A DNA stretch of 64,000 nucleotides from Bdellovibrionales bacterium. GTDB taxonomy: Bacteria > Bdellovibrionota > Bdellovibrionia > Bdellovibrionales > UBA1609. The stretch spans positions 25,719-89,718 of the forward strand of contig DAIDIG010000010.1 in NCBI GenBank assembly GCA_027459485.1. Direction: 5' to 3'. Below are positions 35,297 to 44,600 of this stretch, in pieces. The translations under genes were made by a program, and so were the position numbers. The first letter of the stretch is position 1. The number at the start of each line of letters is the position of its first letter. The notes under the pieces were generated by a model. The model worked only from the letters and a program-made list of their open reading frames with translations. It did no database searches and was not told where the DNA came from.

Positions 35297-36673
35297 ATGC
35301 GGATGGCACAGATAGATCAATTGTTTAAAATAATGGTCGCTCAAAACGCATCTGACCTGCATCTCAGTGCTGGTTCTCCGCCGTTTTTGCGTATTCACGG
35401 CGAAATGGTCAAACTCGATCACCCCGCGCTTACAAACGAGGGCGTGCAGGCCCTGATATTTGAGATTTTAACCGAAAAGCAGCGCCGGCTGTTTGTTGAA
35501 AATTGGGAGCTCGACTGTTCGTATGCGGTCAACAATTTAGGCCGCTTTCGTTGCAACGTCTTCATGCAGCGCCGGGGGATGGGCGGAGTGTTCCGCGTGA
35601 TCCCTGAAAAAATCAAAACACTCGGCGAACTCGGCCTACCCGAAACGCTCAATCGCTTGATCTCGATACCCCGTGGACTCATTCTGGTCACCGGGCCCAC
35701 GGGTTCTGGAAAATCGACGACTTTGGCGGCGATGCTCCACACGATTAACATGACCGAGCGCCAGCACATTCTAACAGTCGAAGACCCGATCGAATTCGTG
35801 CACGAAAACCGTCAGTCGCTGTTCAACCAGCGCGAGGTGAGTTCTCACACGAAATCGTTCGCCAATGCCCTGCGCGCCGCGCTTCGCGAAGACCCCGACA
35901 CGATTCTCGTGGGCGAGATGCGCGATCTCGAAACTATTTCACTCGCCATCACGGCGGCTGAGACCGGCCACTTGGTGTTTGGCACGCTCCACACGAACTC
36001 GGCCGCGAAAACAATCGATCGAATTATCGATGCATTCCCTGAGACGCAGCAAGCGCAGATACGAGTCATGCTTTCGGAGTCTCTGCGTGGAGTGGTGGCA
36101 CAAACGCTCTTCCCCCGGGCGGATCAACCCGGGCGCGTAGCGGCGATTGAAATTCTCATTAACACATTTGCGTGCGCAAACCTCATTCGCGAAGGCAAAA
36201 CGTTTCAAATCCCGTCGATCATGCAAACCAGTATCAGTGATGGCATGATCAGCTTCGAAATGTATCTGAAAAAACTTGTCGAAGAAGGAAAGGTGTCGAA
36301 AGAAAATGCCGACAACTTTCTCGGCAAAAATAACAAAGACAAAGGTTCGCCCCTCGCTTCGGGCTCGTCTCAAGCTGCGGGCTCTGCACATGGCGGTCCG
36401 GCTCGACCGGCGAAAGCTCCACCTGCTCCACCCGTACAAGCGCCTGTAACGGCGACAGGCCGCCCAACCGCTGCGTCTATCGGCACAGCGACGAGCACGG
36501 CGGCAAAGACGGCGGGCGCAGCCCCACGCCCGGCGACTCAAACCGGTCAGCAAAACCCGGCGGCACCGCCTTCAACGGGCGGAATTACAATTCACTCGGT
36601 CGAAGATGAAAAGCCCGCGACCGGCGGACTAAAAGGCTTCGTCTTCGGCGGCGGCGGCAAAAAAGCCGGCTAA
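35297..36673 (+). CDS. pilT: Type IV pilus retraction ATPase PilT with low-complexity tail
   Basis: PilT is the hexameric ATPase that disassembles type IV pili and powers twitching. The first 345 or so residues are canonical: MVAQNASDLHLSAGSPPFLR, Walker A TGPTGSGKSTTLAAML (near 133-148), the Asp box VEDPIEFVH, Walker B VGEMRDLETI, the His box GTLHTNSAAKTIDRIIDAFP, and ANLIREGKTFQIPSIMQT (AIRNLIRE-like). About 105 residues follow that are rich in Pro, Ala, Gly and Thr, ending GGLKGFVFGGGGKKAG. This tail is not part of the usual family. ATG 35297 or 35303 may be the start. No other pilus gene is in the window. Confidence 0.93.
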   Translation: MRMAQIDQLFKIMVAQNASDLHLSAGSPPFLRIHGEMVKLDHPALTNEGVQALIFEILTEKQRRLFVENWELDCSYAVNNLGRFRCNVFMQRRGMGGVFRVIPEKIKTLGELGLPETLNRLISIPRGLILVTGPTGSGKSTTLAAMLHTINMTERQHILTVEDPIEFVHENRQSLFNQREVSSHTKSFANALRAALREDPDTILVGEMRDLETISLAITAAETGHLVFGTLHTNSAAKTIDRIIDAFPETQQAQIRVMLSESLRGVVAQTLFPRADQPGRVAAIEILINTFACANLIREGKTFQIPSIMQTSISDGMISFEMYLKKLVEEGKVSKENADNFLGKNNKDKGSPLASGSSQAAGSAHGGPARPAKAPPAPPVQAPVTATGRPTAASIGTATSTAAKTAGAAPRPATQTGQQNPAAPPSTGGITIHSVEDEKPATGGLKGFVFGGGGKKAG

Positions 36674-36745
36674 CCTTCTTCGGCAATAGCGCCGGAATTC
36701 AATTTTCATAACCTTGCGTTAATCGCGGGAGTAAGCGGTTAAAAC

Positions 36746-37192
36746 TCAAAACGACCAATTGTACGCAAAGAGCGGGAAGGACGGATGTGCTTGCGCTCGA
36801 AGCGCGCCCTCGGATTGCGGCGCCAGTGGATCATTGTACAAGTCGGCGCTGTCTTGATCGAAGGTCTCGTATGGGCGAGTGGCGGCATTGTAAGTCGTGT
36901 AAATCGTGCCGGTTATGATCCCGACTGCGAAACCAAAAGCGATGTTCGAGAGGTGATCTTGTGGCCGGCCATAAAAACTCAGAGTACTTAACCCCAGCAC
37001 TCCGCCGGCAAGACCAGAAAAAATAATGATCGCGATTTGTTTACGCGTGCCCGAGAGGTGCGGCCGATCGGGTGACCCGTCTGCGGCTTGCGCGCCCGAA
37101 TCGTTTTGAGCCCAAGCGCGACCCGCCAGACTTGTTTGGATCAGACAAACGGCAAAAAGTAAGCTCGCACACGTTTTCATGATTTTTCGCAT
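36746..37192 (-). CDS. Hypothetical exported protein
   Basis: The 148-residue product has a cleavable signal peptide (KTCASLLFAVCLIQTSLAGRAWAQ). A Gly-rich hydrophobic stretch (IAIIIFSGLAGGVLGLSTLSFYG ... FGFAVGIITGTIYTTYN) could be two short membrane hairpins or a glycine zipper, and the C-terminal part is polar. I do not recognise it. The start is either ATG 37192, preceded by GAGGG, or ATG 37180, which would make a 4-bp overlap with the acyP stop. It is convergent with pilT. Confidence 0.65.
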   Translation of the reverse strand: MRKIMKTCASLLFAVCLIQTSLAGRAWAQNDSGAQAADGSPDRPHLSGTRKQIAIIIFSGLAGGVLGLSTLSFYGRPQDHLSNIAFGFAVGIITGTIYTTYNAATRPYETFDQDSADLYNDPLAPQSEGALRAQAHPSFPLFAYNWSF

Positions 37193-37479
37193 GGTCCCTC
37201 GCTGTCTTCTACAATATCAAATTTTTTGAGGCTCTCTTGCAAGCCGATTTTTCGCGCTTCGACGCGATCGACCTTGGCGCGCGCTGGCCCTTGACCCAAC
37301 AATTTAGAAAATTTCGCAAGATCCGCACTCGCCCCTTGGGCGAGCGCTTCGACCCGGCCGTCGTGCAAATTGCGCACCCATCCCACTAACGAGAGTTCAT
37401 CGGCCCGTGCTTTCGTGAAAAAGCGGTATCCCACCCCTTGAACCCGACCGCTGATAATAAGTTGTTGCGCTTCGACCAT
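37177..37479 (-). CDS. acyP: Acylphosphatase
   Basis: This small enzyme hydrolyses acyl phosphates such as carbamoyl or acetyl phosphate. The 100-residue protein has the phosphate-binding loop GRVQGVGYRFF (with its Arg) and the catalytic Asn in GWVRNLHDGRVEA. ATG 37479 begins just before the fold; the frame runs to 37536 but the added residues look unrelated. It is divergent from the nucleoside phosphorylase gene and overlaps the downstream exported protein gene. Confidence 0.92.
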   Translation of the reverse strand: MVEAQQLIISGRVQGVGYRFFTKARADELSLVGWVRNLHDGRVEALAQGASADLAKFSKLLGQGPARAKVDRVEARKIGLQESLKKFDIVEDSEGPCEKS

Positions 37480-37552
37480 GGTTTGATGATAGTGGCCGCG
37501 GTCACAAAGGTCACGCCCGCGCTTAAATGGCGGCACCTGTAACGGAGATGAA

Positions 37553-38875
37553 ATGTCGTATATACCGGCTGAGCTAATTAATAGAAAAAAGCGAGGCGGC
37601 CGGCACTCGCCCGAAGAAATCGGCTGGATTATCTCGGCCTTTACTCGCGGTGAATTTAAGGATTACCAAATGGCGGCGTGGGCCATGGCCGTCTGGTTCA
37701 GCGGTATGACCGACGACGAAATCAGCGCGTTGACAATGGCGATGCTTCAATCCGGTTCTCGCTTTGATTTTTCAGGCCTTAAATCTGCGCGCGTCGACAA
37801 ACATAGTACCGGTGGAGTTGGGGATAAGACTTCGCTTATCATCGGCCCGCTTCTTGCGGCGTGCGAAGTTTATATGCCGATGATTTCCGGCCGCGGACTC
37901 GGGCACACCGGCGGCACGCTTGATAAGCTCGAGTCGATCCCCGGGTTTCGGGTGAATTTAAGTCGCGAAGAATTCGAGTCTCACGTCGCCCGGCACTATT
38001 TTGCGGTGATGGGGCAAACGGCCGACATTTGCCCGGCTGATAAGAAATTTTATGCCCTTCGCGATGTCACCTCGACTGTCGATTCGCTCCCCTTGATTTG
38101 CGCGAGCATAATGTCGAAAAAACTCGCCGAAGATTTAACGGCTCAGGTGCTTGATGTGAAATTCGGCTCAGGCGCGCTCATGAAAACTTTAGATGAGGCA
38201 CGTCGATTGGCGCGCGCACTTAAATCAATCGGCGAAAAAAGCGGCCTTCGCGTGACGGCGGTCATCACGAGTATGAACCAGCCGCTCGGGCGATTCGCAG
38301 GCAACGCCGTTGAGGTTTTCGAGTGTCATGAGATTTTGCAAGGCCGAACGTGTGTCGTGGGCGGGCGCGATCTTTATGAACCGACGCGAGAGCTCTCGAT
38401 CACGCTTGCGGCCCATGCCGTGCTCTTGACCGGTCAAGTACGTGACATCCATGCGGCGCGCGAACAGGTGATCGAGCAACTCCGCTCAGGGGCGGCACTT
38501 CGGGCCTTCGAACGCTTGCTTCAGTATCAGGGCCCCGCCGATATTTCGCGCTTGCCTCAGGCGAAGCAATCGCAAGAGGTCCGCGCTCAAAAATCCGGGT
38601 TTGTACGATCAATCAAAACCGAGGCGATGGGCCTCGCGCTCATCGAACTCGGGGCCGGCCGAAAAACCTCCGATGCTCAGATCGATCCGTCTGCCGGAGT
38701 TGAAATGTTTCTTCACCTCGGCGATGAGGTCAAAGCCGGTAATCCGCTTTGTCGCTTTTTTTCAAATGATAGTTCGGCTTTTTCAGCTGTTGAGAAAATG
38801 ATGAGAGATGCGATAGAAATCGGTGATGCTCCCCCCGTCGCAGATTCGCTCATTGTCGAGGTGCTTGCGGATTAA
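37553..38875 (+). CDS. deoA: Thymidine/pyrimidine-nucleoside phosphorylase
   Basis: This enzyme cleaves (deoxy)pyrimidine nucleosides with phosphate. The 440-residue protein has IAEIINRKKRG-like AELINRKKRGGRHSPEE near the start, DKHSTGGVGDKTSL (phosphate loop), and the family signature SGRGLGHTGGTLDKLESIPG. It has the C-terminal PYNP domain. DeoA and Pdp differ mainly in specificity, which I cannot settle from the sequence. It is followed 24 bp later by a purine nucleoside phosphorylase, together a nucleoside salvage pair; for a predator that digests prey DNA/RNA this would be useful, but that is inference. Confidence 0.92.
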   Translation: MSYIPAELINRKKRGGRHSPEEIGWIISAFTRGEFKDYQMAAWAMAVWFSGMTDDEISALTMAMLQSGSRFDFSGLKSARVDKHSTGGVGDKTSLIIGPLLAACEVYMPMISGRGLGHTGGTLDKLESIPGFRVNLSREEFESHVARHYFAVMGQTADICPADKKFYALRDVTSTVDSLPLICASIMSKKLAEDLTAQVLDVKFGSGALMKTLDEARRLARALKSIGEKSGLRVTAVITSMNQPLGRFAGNAVEVFECHEILQGRTCVVGGRDLYEPTRELSITLAAHAVLLTGQVRDIHAAREQVIEQLRSGAALRAFERLLQYQGPADISRLPQAKQSQEVRAQKSGFVRSIKTEAMGLALIELGAGRKTSDAQIDPSAGVEMFLHLGDEVKAGNPLCRFFSNDSSAFSAVEKMMRDAIEIGDAPPVADSLIVEVLAD

Positions 38876-38899
38876 GTAACAAGCGTCTAGTCTAAACGT

Positions 38900-39718
38900 A
38901 TGGTGCTTCTACAACAATTAAAGGAATCGATCGATTACATTCGAGGATTATCGAAGCTACGCCCGCGCGTGGGTTTGACGCTCGGCTCTGGGCTTTCGGG
39001 TTTCGCGCGATCGGTCGAGGTTGAAAAGAGCATTCCGTATAAAGACATCCCCCATTTTGCGCCGTCGACGATTGACGGCCATCCGGGCAATTTAATTTTG
39101 GGTCACATCGAAAAAACGCCGGTCGTTATTCTGCAAGGCCGCATCCATTTTTACGAAGGTCACAGTATGGAGCGGGTCGTTTATCCGACCCGTGTGATGG
39201 CCCAGCTTGGCATCGAAAAACTTGTTCTCACCAATGCGGCCGGCGGGTTGAACCCGAAAATGCAGCCCGGCGATTTCATGCTGATTCGCGATCACATTAA
39301 TTTCATGGGCACAAATCCGCTCATCGGCCCCAATATCGCCGAGCTTGGCCTGCGTTTTCCGGATATGTCAGAAGCCTATGACCGCGATATGCTCGAGCGT
39401 CTGCAAGCCATTCTCACCCGTCGAGGTCTTCGCCATTCGGTGGGAGTGTACTGTGCCATGACCGGCCCGACGTACGAAACTCCGTCTGAAGTGCGGTTTT
39501 TACAGCACATCGGCGCTCAAGCGGTCGGGATGTCGACCGTGCCCGAAACAATCGCCGCCAAACACATGGGTCTTCGCGTCTGCGGAATCAGTTGCATCAC
39601 AAATTTGGCCGCCGGTTTAACCGATCAAAAAATCACGCACGAAGAAGTCAAAGAAGCGGGCCGTCTGGTTGAACAAAATTTTTCTGATTTTCTCGTCGAA
39701 TTCATTGCCGATCTTTAA
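38900..39718 (+). CDS. punA: Purine nucleoside phosphorylase (trimeric, inosine/guanosine type)
   Basis: The enzyme cleaves purine nucleosides to base and ribose-1-phosphate. The 272-residue protein has GLTLGSGLSGFA, the phosphate-binding QGRIHFYEGHSMERVVYP, LVLTNAAGGLNP and CAMTGPTYETPSEVRFL. The purine-binding Glu lies in TYETPSE and the Asn in SCITNLAAGL, marking 6-oxopurine specificity. It is the second gene of the salvage pair with deoA and is convergent with the Cys-rich protein gene; only 2 bp separate the stops. Confidence 0.92.
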   Translation: MVLLQQLKESIDYIRGLSKLRPRVGLTLGSGLSGFARSVEVEKSIPYKDIPHFAPSTIDGHPGNLILGHIEKTPVVILQGRIHFYEGHSMERVVYPTRVMAQLGIEKLVLTNAAGGLNPKMQPGDFMLIRDHINFMGTNPLIGPNIAELGLRFPDMSEAYDRDMLERLQAILTRRGLRHSVGVYCAMTGPTYETPSEVRFLQHIGAQAVGMSTVPETIAAKHMGLRVCGISCITNLAAGLTDQKITHEEVKEAGRLVEQNFSDFLVEFIADL

Positions 39719-39720
39719 GA

Positions 39721-40194
39721 TTATTTTTGCGGCTGCCATTCGTCGGTCTGAGGGTTAGCTATGCATTTTTCGCTGACGTTATCCATAACAAGCCGAAATT
39801 CGGGGTTGAAAAATTCGCGCCAAACAACGGCACCGATCATCATCTTGTCTGATACTGGCAAATCGCAAAATCCACAACCGCTGTAACATTTGACGTGCGA
39901 TGCAAACGCAACGGCTTGTAAGTTCGAGCAAGTCAAATCCGGGCGGTTGAGCGCTTGAATCAAACACGGGCGAATGCAATTTAAAACATTTCTACCGCCG
40001 GGGGTAAAAAATGGCTCTGCTTTTTCGAATTCTCGACAGTAGTGATCGCCGAAGCGAACCAGATAGTTCGTCGAGGCACAGCTCAGCGCATGCGCCTTTA
40101 AAGAATAAAAATCGCAACTGTCCGGTGCCGGCATTGAATAAACGGTCGAAGAAAAAAATAGCCCCGCCCAAACGAAGAGCAAAAATAGTTTCAT
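39721..40194 (-). CDS. Hypothetical secreted cysteine-rich protein
   Basis: The 157-residue product has a signal peptide (MKLFLLFVWAGLFFSSTVYS), and its mature part holds 10 cysteines, including NCIRPCLIQ and KCYSGCGFCDLP. The even number suggests disulfide pairing in the periplasm or outside. I recognise no family. ATG 40194 starts directly at the signal peptide with a GGGGGA site upstream; the frame extends to a GTG at 40209. It is divergent from the subtilase lipoprotein across a 208-bp gap. Confidence 0.68.
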   Translation of the reverse strand: MKLFLLFVWAGLFFSSTVYSMPAPDSCDFYSLKAHALSCASTNYLVRFGDHYCREFEKAEPFFTPGGRNVLNCIRPCLIQALNRPDLTCSNLQAVAFASHVKCYSGCGFCDLPVSDKMMIGAVVWREFFNPEFRLVMDNVSEKCIANPQTDEWQPQK

Positions 40195-40402
40195 CCCGTA
40201 TTCCCCCACGTGCGGTTTAACAATGCCGGTTGCGGGTGGTCAACAGGGTACAGAAAGTTCACACTCGACCTTTGCCTAGGCGAGTCACTCGTCCGCAATT
40301 TCAAGCGCTTACGTGCTTACGACATTTTTTCTCTAACCTTGGCTGCGAAATTTACCGACTACCCTTACAGGGGCTGCATGACGCGGTCTCGAGGGGGCAT
40401 GG

Positions 40403-41671
40403 TTGCGAATCCCAAATCACCGCTGGGGCTTAATTTTTTTCGTTGCACCCTTGCTCGCGGCCTGCGGACCAAGTAACAAATTTCAGAACGTGATGGCCGA
40501 TATGTCGCAAGCCTGTAGCGGTCAGGCCATTCCGAATCAGTTCATCGTTCACTTTGTTGACGGCCATTGGGAATATCCTCGCACATCAAATCGCACGAAA
40601 TTTATCGCGTCTTATGTCAAACCGAAGCTAGATCAAATCGATTTCATCGAGCCCGATCAACATATCTCAGCCTTTCAAGTTGCAAGCCCGCCGCCATCGG
40701 GTGCGGAGATCGACAACTGGGGCGATCAGACGATCAATGCTCCGGTCGCTTGGCAAAACGGAGCGCGCGGCAGCGGTGTTGTCGTGGCCGTCGTTGATAC
40801 GGGAGCCGACATCACCCATCCGCAATTGGTAAACCAAATTGATTACAACCAAGGCGAGATGGGCACCGACGCTCAGGGCCGCGACAAACGCACGAACGGC
40901 GTGGACGACGACGGCAACGGCTATGTCGATGATTGGTCGGGCTACAATTTCATTACGAATTCGGGCGAGATGTACGATGATATCGGGCACGGAACACATG
41001 TCTCGGGCATTATTGCGGCTGAGCACAGTGACACAACAATTAAGACCGGGTACGTGCAGGGGGTCGCCCCGCAAGCCAAGATTCTGCCGGTTAAATTTAT
41101 GGATAAAAACGGCGGCTCGCTCAGCTTAGCTCTGAAAGCCATCGACTATGCGGTCATGCGCGGAGCCAAAGTCATAAACGCGAGTTGGGGCGGCCCGGGT
41201 TGCGCGCAGTCGCTCAGGCAAAAAGTTCAGGACTTATCTAATGAAAATATTCTCTTCGTCGCCGCCGCAGGCAATGATGGCATTAACCTTGATCAAAATC
41301 CGCAGTACCCCGCCGCTTTCACATCGCCGCTCCAGCTGACTGTTGGGGCGATTGCCAACACTTTGTTTCAAGACAGCTACTCGAACTACAGTAAAAGCCT
41401 TGTTCATCTGTTCGCGCCGGGCACGGCAATTGTGAGTACAGTGCCGACCGCGATCTCTTCAACCGGCTACGCGACAATGACCGGGACCAGTATGGCGGCG
41501 CCGTTTGTGTCGGGTGCGGTGGCCGATGTTTTGTCCGCGCATACTGGCGTAACAATTCAAACGGCTCGGCAAATGATATTACAATCGGTGGATACCGACC
41601 CGACCTACACGAATGCAACCGATGGCCGACTTGACTTGGGCAAAGCTGTACTGGCCGTTAACGCGCTTTGA
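40403..41671 (+). CDS. Subtilisin-like (S8) serine protease lipoprotein
   Basis: The 422-residue protein starts at TTG 40403 (GAGGGGG 5 nt upstream) with a signal sequence ending in lipobox PLLAACGPS, so it should be membrane-anchored and face the periplasm or outside. An inhibitor-I9-like prosegment (NQFIVHFVDG ... IDFIEPDQ) precedes the S8 domain. The triad is Asp in VVAVVDTGADITHP, His in GHGTHVSGIIA and Ser in GTSMAAPFVSGAV, with the oxyanion Asn in AAAGNDG. All are intact. The upstream 208 bp contain short repeats (GCTTACG twice at about 40304-40318; CGAGT-C-ACTCG at 40281-40291) but no clear promoter. Confidence 0.9.
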   Translation: MRIPNHRWGLIFFVAPLLAACGPSNKFQNVMADMSQACSGQAIPNQFIVHFVDGHWEYPRTSNRTKFIASYVKPKLDQIDFIEPDQHISAFQVASPPPSGAEIDNWGDQTINAPVAWQNGARGSGVVVAVVDTGADITHPQLVNQIDYNQGEMGTDAQGRDKRTNGVDDDGNGYVDDWSGYNFITNSGEMYDDIGHGTHVSGIIAAEHSDTTIKTGYVQGVAPQAKILPVKFMDKNGGSLSLALKAIDYAVMRGAKVINASWGGPGCAQSLRQKVQDLSNENILFVAAAGNDGINLDQNPQYPAAFTSPLQLTVGAIANTLFQDSYSNYSKSLVHLFAPGTAIVSTVPTAISSTGYATMTGTSMAAPFVSGAVADVLSAHTGVTIQTARQMILQSVDTDPTYTNATDGRLDLGKAVLAVNAL

Positions 41672-41722
41672 CAGGCAAAACCCTAGCTCGCGCCCCCTTT
41701 TTTCGCTAATTGTTTAGTTTCT

Positions 41723-43012
41723 ATGAAGGTTTGGATCAATGAACTTGCGAGTTACGCAGGGCAGACCATTGAGCTTAAGGGCTGGGCCTACCACCATCGC
41801 TCATCTGGTAAGGTTAAATTCTTAGTCGTCCGCGACGGCACGGGCTATTGCCAGTGTGTATTCGCTAAAGGCGCCTGCGATGAAGAGAGTTTCTCGGCAT
41901 TCGAACAAATTACGCAGGAGTCTACCGTCTCTGTAACCGGCGTAGTGCGTGCCGAGCCTCGAAGCCCAGGCGGCTTCGAGATCACAGCCCAAAGTTTCAA
42001 AATTTTGAGCCGAGCTGAGCCGTACCCGATTTCTCCAAAAGAGCACGGCCCCGATTTTCTCATGAGCCATCGACATTTGTGGATTCGCTCAAAAATGCAG
42101 CACGCGGTTCTTCGCGTTCGGGCCGAGATTATCAATGCCATTCGTGATTTCTTTAACGGCCGCGGGTTCACTTTAGCCGACTCCCCGATTTTTACCCCGT
42201 CGGCCTGCGAAGGTACAACGACACTTTTTCAAACGAACTATTTCGACGAGAAGGCCTATCTTTCGCAAAGCGGTCAACTCTACGCCGAGGCCACCTGTGC
42301 AGCGCTTGGCAAAACGTATTGCTTCGGCCCGACCTTTCGCGCCGAAAAATCGAAAACGCGTCGGCATTTAATTGAATTCTGGATGGTCGAGCCCGAAGTT
42401 GCGTTTGCCGATCTCAACGACAACATGGAGCTTGCCGAACAGTTCGTAGAATATATTGTTCAGCGCACGATTAAAAATCGCGCCGAAGAGTTGAAAGCCC
42501 TTGAGCGCAACACTTCGACGCTTGAAAAAGTGAAGGCGCCATTCCCGCGCGTGCATTACGACGAAGCAGCAGCCATGATCAAAAAGGAAATTCCGGAATT
42601 TGTGGTCGGCAATGATTTCGGTGCGCCGGACGAAGCCGTGATCTCGAGTAAATTTGACCGACCGGTTTTTGTTCACCACTTCCCGACCGCGGTAAAAGCT
42701 TTTTACATGAAACAAGACGAGAAAAATCCCGAGCGCTGTTTGAGTTGCGATTTGCTTGCGCCCGAAGGATACGGGGAAATCATCGGCGGAGGCCAGCGCG
42801 AAGACAACCTCGAGTTTCTTCTTCAGCGCATCGACGAGCACAAACTGAGCCGCGCGGATTTTGAATGGTTTCTCGATCTTCGTCGCTACGGCAGCTTTCC
42901 GCACGCCGGCTTCGGCCTGGGTATCGAGCGGACAGTCGCCTGGATCTGTGGTATTCAACATGTGCGCGAGACGATCCCGTTCCCGCGGCTATACGGGAGA
43001 AATTACCCATGA
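41723..43012 (+). CDS. asnS: Asparaginyl-tRNA synthetase
   Basis: This class IIb synthetase charges tRNA-Asn. The 429-residue protein has an N-terminal OB fold ([29 protein letters not shown]), motif 2 [27 protein letters not shown] and motif 3 [17 protein letters not shown]. The [11 protein letters not shown] with LxEFWMxEPE distinguishes AsnRS from AspRS. Its presence suggests that direct Asn charging occurs. Its stop overlaps the start of the carboxyltransferase gene (ATGA), an unusual operon partner. Confidence 0.95.
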   Translation: MKVWINELASYAGQTIELKGWAYHHRSSGKVKFLVVRDGTGYCQCVFAKGACDEESFSAFEQITQESTVSVTGVVRAEPRSPGGFEITAQSFKILSRAEPYPISPKEHGPDFLMSHRHLWIRSKMQHAVLRVRAEIINAIRDFFNGRGFTLADSPIFTPSACEGTTTLFQTNYFDEKAYLSQSGQLYAEATCAALGKTYCFGPTFRAEKSKTRRHLIEFWMVEPEVAFADLNDNMELAEQFVEYIVQRTIKNRAEELKALERNTSTLEKVKAPFPRVHYDEAAAMIKKEIPEFVVGNDFGAPDEAVISSKFDRPVFVHHFPTAVKAFYMKQDEKNPERCLSCDLLAPEGYGEIIGGGQREDNLEFLLQRIDEHKLSRADFEWFLDLRRYGSFPHAGFGLGIERTVAWICGIQHVRETIPFPRLYGRNYP

Positions 43013-44583
43013 CGCCTGAAAACCCGACAAATGATAATGTGCAGCTCCGGCTTCGCGAATTAGAACGTCGAAACACCGAAGCGTTTCAAGGCGGCGGCAT
43101 CGACCGCACCGAAAAGCAAAAAGCCGGCGGCCGTCTCACCGCGCGCGAACGGCTGGATGTACTTCTCGACCCAGGCAGCTTTGTCGAAGTCGATCGTTTT
43201 GTAACCCATCGCTCGAAAAATTTCGGGATGGGCGAGAAAGTCATACCCGGCGACGGCGTGATCACAGGTTACGGCCGCATCAACGGCAAACTCGTTTATG
43301 TCTACAGCCAGGACTTCACGGTTTTCGGCGGCAGCATGTCGCGCACACAAGCCAATAAAATTTGTAAGATCATGGATCTCGCCGTTAAGAACGGCGCGCC
43401 GATCATCGGCCTCAATGATTCGGGCGGCGCGCGCATTCAAGAGGGCGTCGAGTCGCTCGGCGGCTACGCTGACATTTTTCTACGGAATGTGACGACAAGC
43501 GGAGTCGTGCCTCAAATCAGCGCAATCATGGGCCCCTGCGCGGGCGGAGCGGTTTACTCCCCAAGTCTGACCGATTTTACCTTTATGGTTAAAAATACGA
43601 GCTATATGTTCGTGACGGGTCCCGACGTTATTAAAACGGTCACGCACGAAGATGTGACGAAAGAAGATTTGGGCGGAGCCCTCACGCACAATACGAAGTC
43701 GGGCGTTGCCCATTTTGCAACCGACGACGATCGGCATTGTCTTCTTATGATTCGCGAGCTTCTTAATTTTTTACCGGGTAATAATCTTGATGATCCGCCG
43801 ATTCTGCCGACGCGCGATCGCCCGGATCGCATCGAAGAGTCGCTCAACTCGTTTATTCCGGATAACCCGAAAAAACCCTATGACATGCTTGAGCTCATCA
43901 ACAAAATTGTCGATGAGGGGTATTTTCTCGAGGTGCAAAAGCACTACGCAAAAAACATCGTGGTCGGTTTTGCGCGCTTCAACGGTCGGCCTGTGGGGAT
44001 CGTGGCCAATCAACCGGCCGTTCTCGCCGGCTGCCTCAACATCTCGGCTTCGATCAAGGCCGCGCGATTTATTCGATTTTGCGACGCTTTTAATATTCCG
44101 ATCGTGACTCTCGAAGATGTGCCTGGGTTTTTGCCCGGTACCGATCAAGAATGGAACGGGATCATCACTCACGGCGCGAAACTTCTATACGCCTACGCCG
44201 AGGCGACCGTGCCAAAAGTGACGATTGTCACCCGCAAAGCTTACGGTGGGGCGTACTGTGTGATGTCGTCCAAACACATTCGCGGCGATGTCAACCTCGC
44301 CTACCCGTCGGCCGAAATTGCCGTCATGGGCGCCGAAGGTGCGGTGAACATTATTTTTCGAAACGACATCAAAAATTCAAAAACGCCCGAGGCCGAACGG
44401 CAGCGCCTTATTAAAGAATATGAAGCGCAGTTTAATAACCCGTACGTCGCAGCTGAAATCGGCTATATCGATGAGGTGATAGAGCCGGCATTTACTCGAA
44501 AGCGCATCATCGAGGCACTTGAAATGCTGAAAAACAAACGCGATCTCAACCCGCCGAAGAAGCACGGCAACATCCCGTTGTGA
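43009..44583 (+). CDS. pccB: Propionyl-CoA carboxylase carboxyltransferase (beta) subunit
   Basis: The subunit transfers CO2 from carboxybiotin to an acyl-CoA. The 524-residue crotonase-fold protein has [40 protein letters not shown] (N-terminal acyl-CoA/biotin site), [17 protein letters not shown], and a C-terminal half with [20 protein letters not shown] and [16 protein letters not shown]. The full single-chain length and the adjacent mutase gene favour propionyl-CoA over acetyl-CoA. ATG 43009 overlaps the asnS stop; an earlier in-frame start at 42865 lies inside asnS. Confidence 0.92.
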   Translation: MTPENPTNDNVQLRLRELERRNTEAFQGGGIDRTEKQKAGGRLTARERLDVLLDPGSFVEVDRFVTHRSKNFGMGEKVIPGDGVITGYGRINGKLVYVYSQDFTVFGGSMSRTQANKICKIMDLAVKNGAPIIGLNDSGGARIQEGVESLGGYADIFLRNVTTSGVVPQISAIMGPCAGGAVYSPSLTDFTFMVKNTSYMFVTGPDVIKTVTHEDVTKEDLGGALTHNTKSGVAHFATDDDRHCLLMIRELLNFLPGNNLDDPPILPTRDRPDRIEESLNSFIPDNPKKPYDMLELINKIVDEGYFLEVQKHYAKNIVVGFARFNGRPVGIVANQPAVLAGCLNISASIKAARFIRFCDAFNIPIVTLEDVPGFLPGTDQEWNGIITHGAKLLYAYAEATVPKVTIVTRKAYGGAYCVMSSKHIRGDVNLAYPSAEIAVMGAEGAVNIIFRNDIKNSKTPEAERQRLIKEYEAQFNNPYVAAEIGYIDEVIEPAFTRKRIIEALEMLKNKRDLNPPKKHGNIPL

Positions 44584-44600
44584 GCGGGCGGAGTCACGTG

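Noticed and set aside
35939..36553. 204-codon reading frame opposite pilT
   Set aside because: Arg/Ser-rich translation of the complementary strand of pilT; pilT itself is fully recognisable here.
40210..40402. Possible riboswitch or small gene in the gap before the subtilase
   Set aside because: Only short repeats (GCTTACG twice, CGAGT/ACTCG) are seen; frames there have no protein-like features and no riboswitch core was recognised.
41668..41673. TTGACA upstream of asnS as a -35 box
   Set aside because: The sequence 17-18 bp downstream is C-rich and has no -10-like hexamer.
42865..43008. Upstream extension of the carboxyltransferase gene
   Set aside because: The extra codons lie inside asnS; ATG 43009 overlaps the asnS stop and begins at the family N-terminus.
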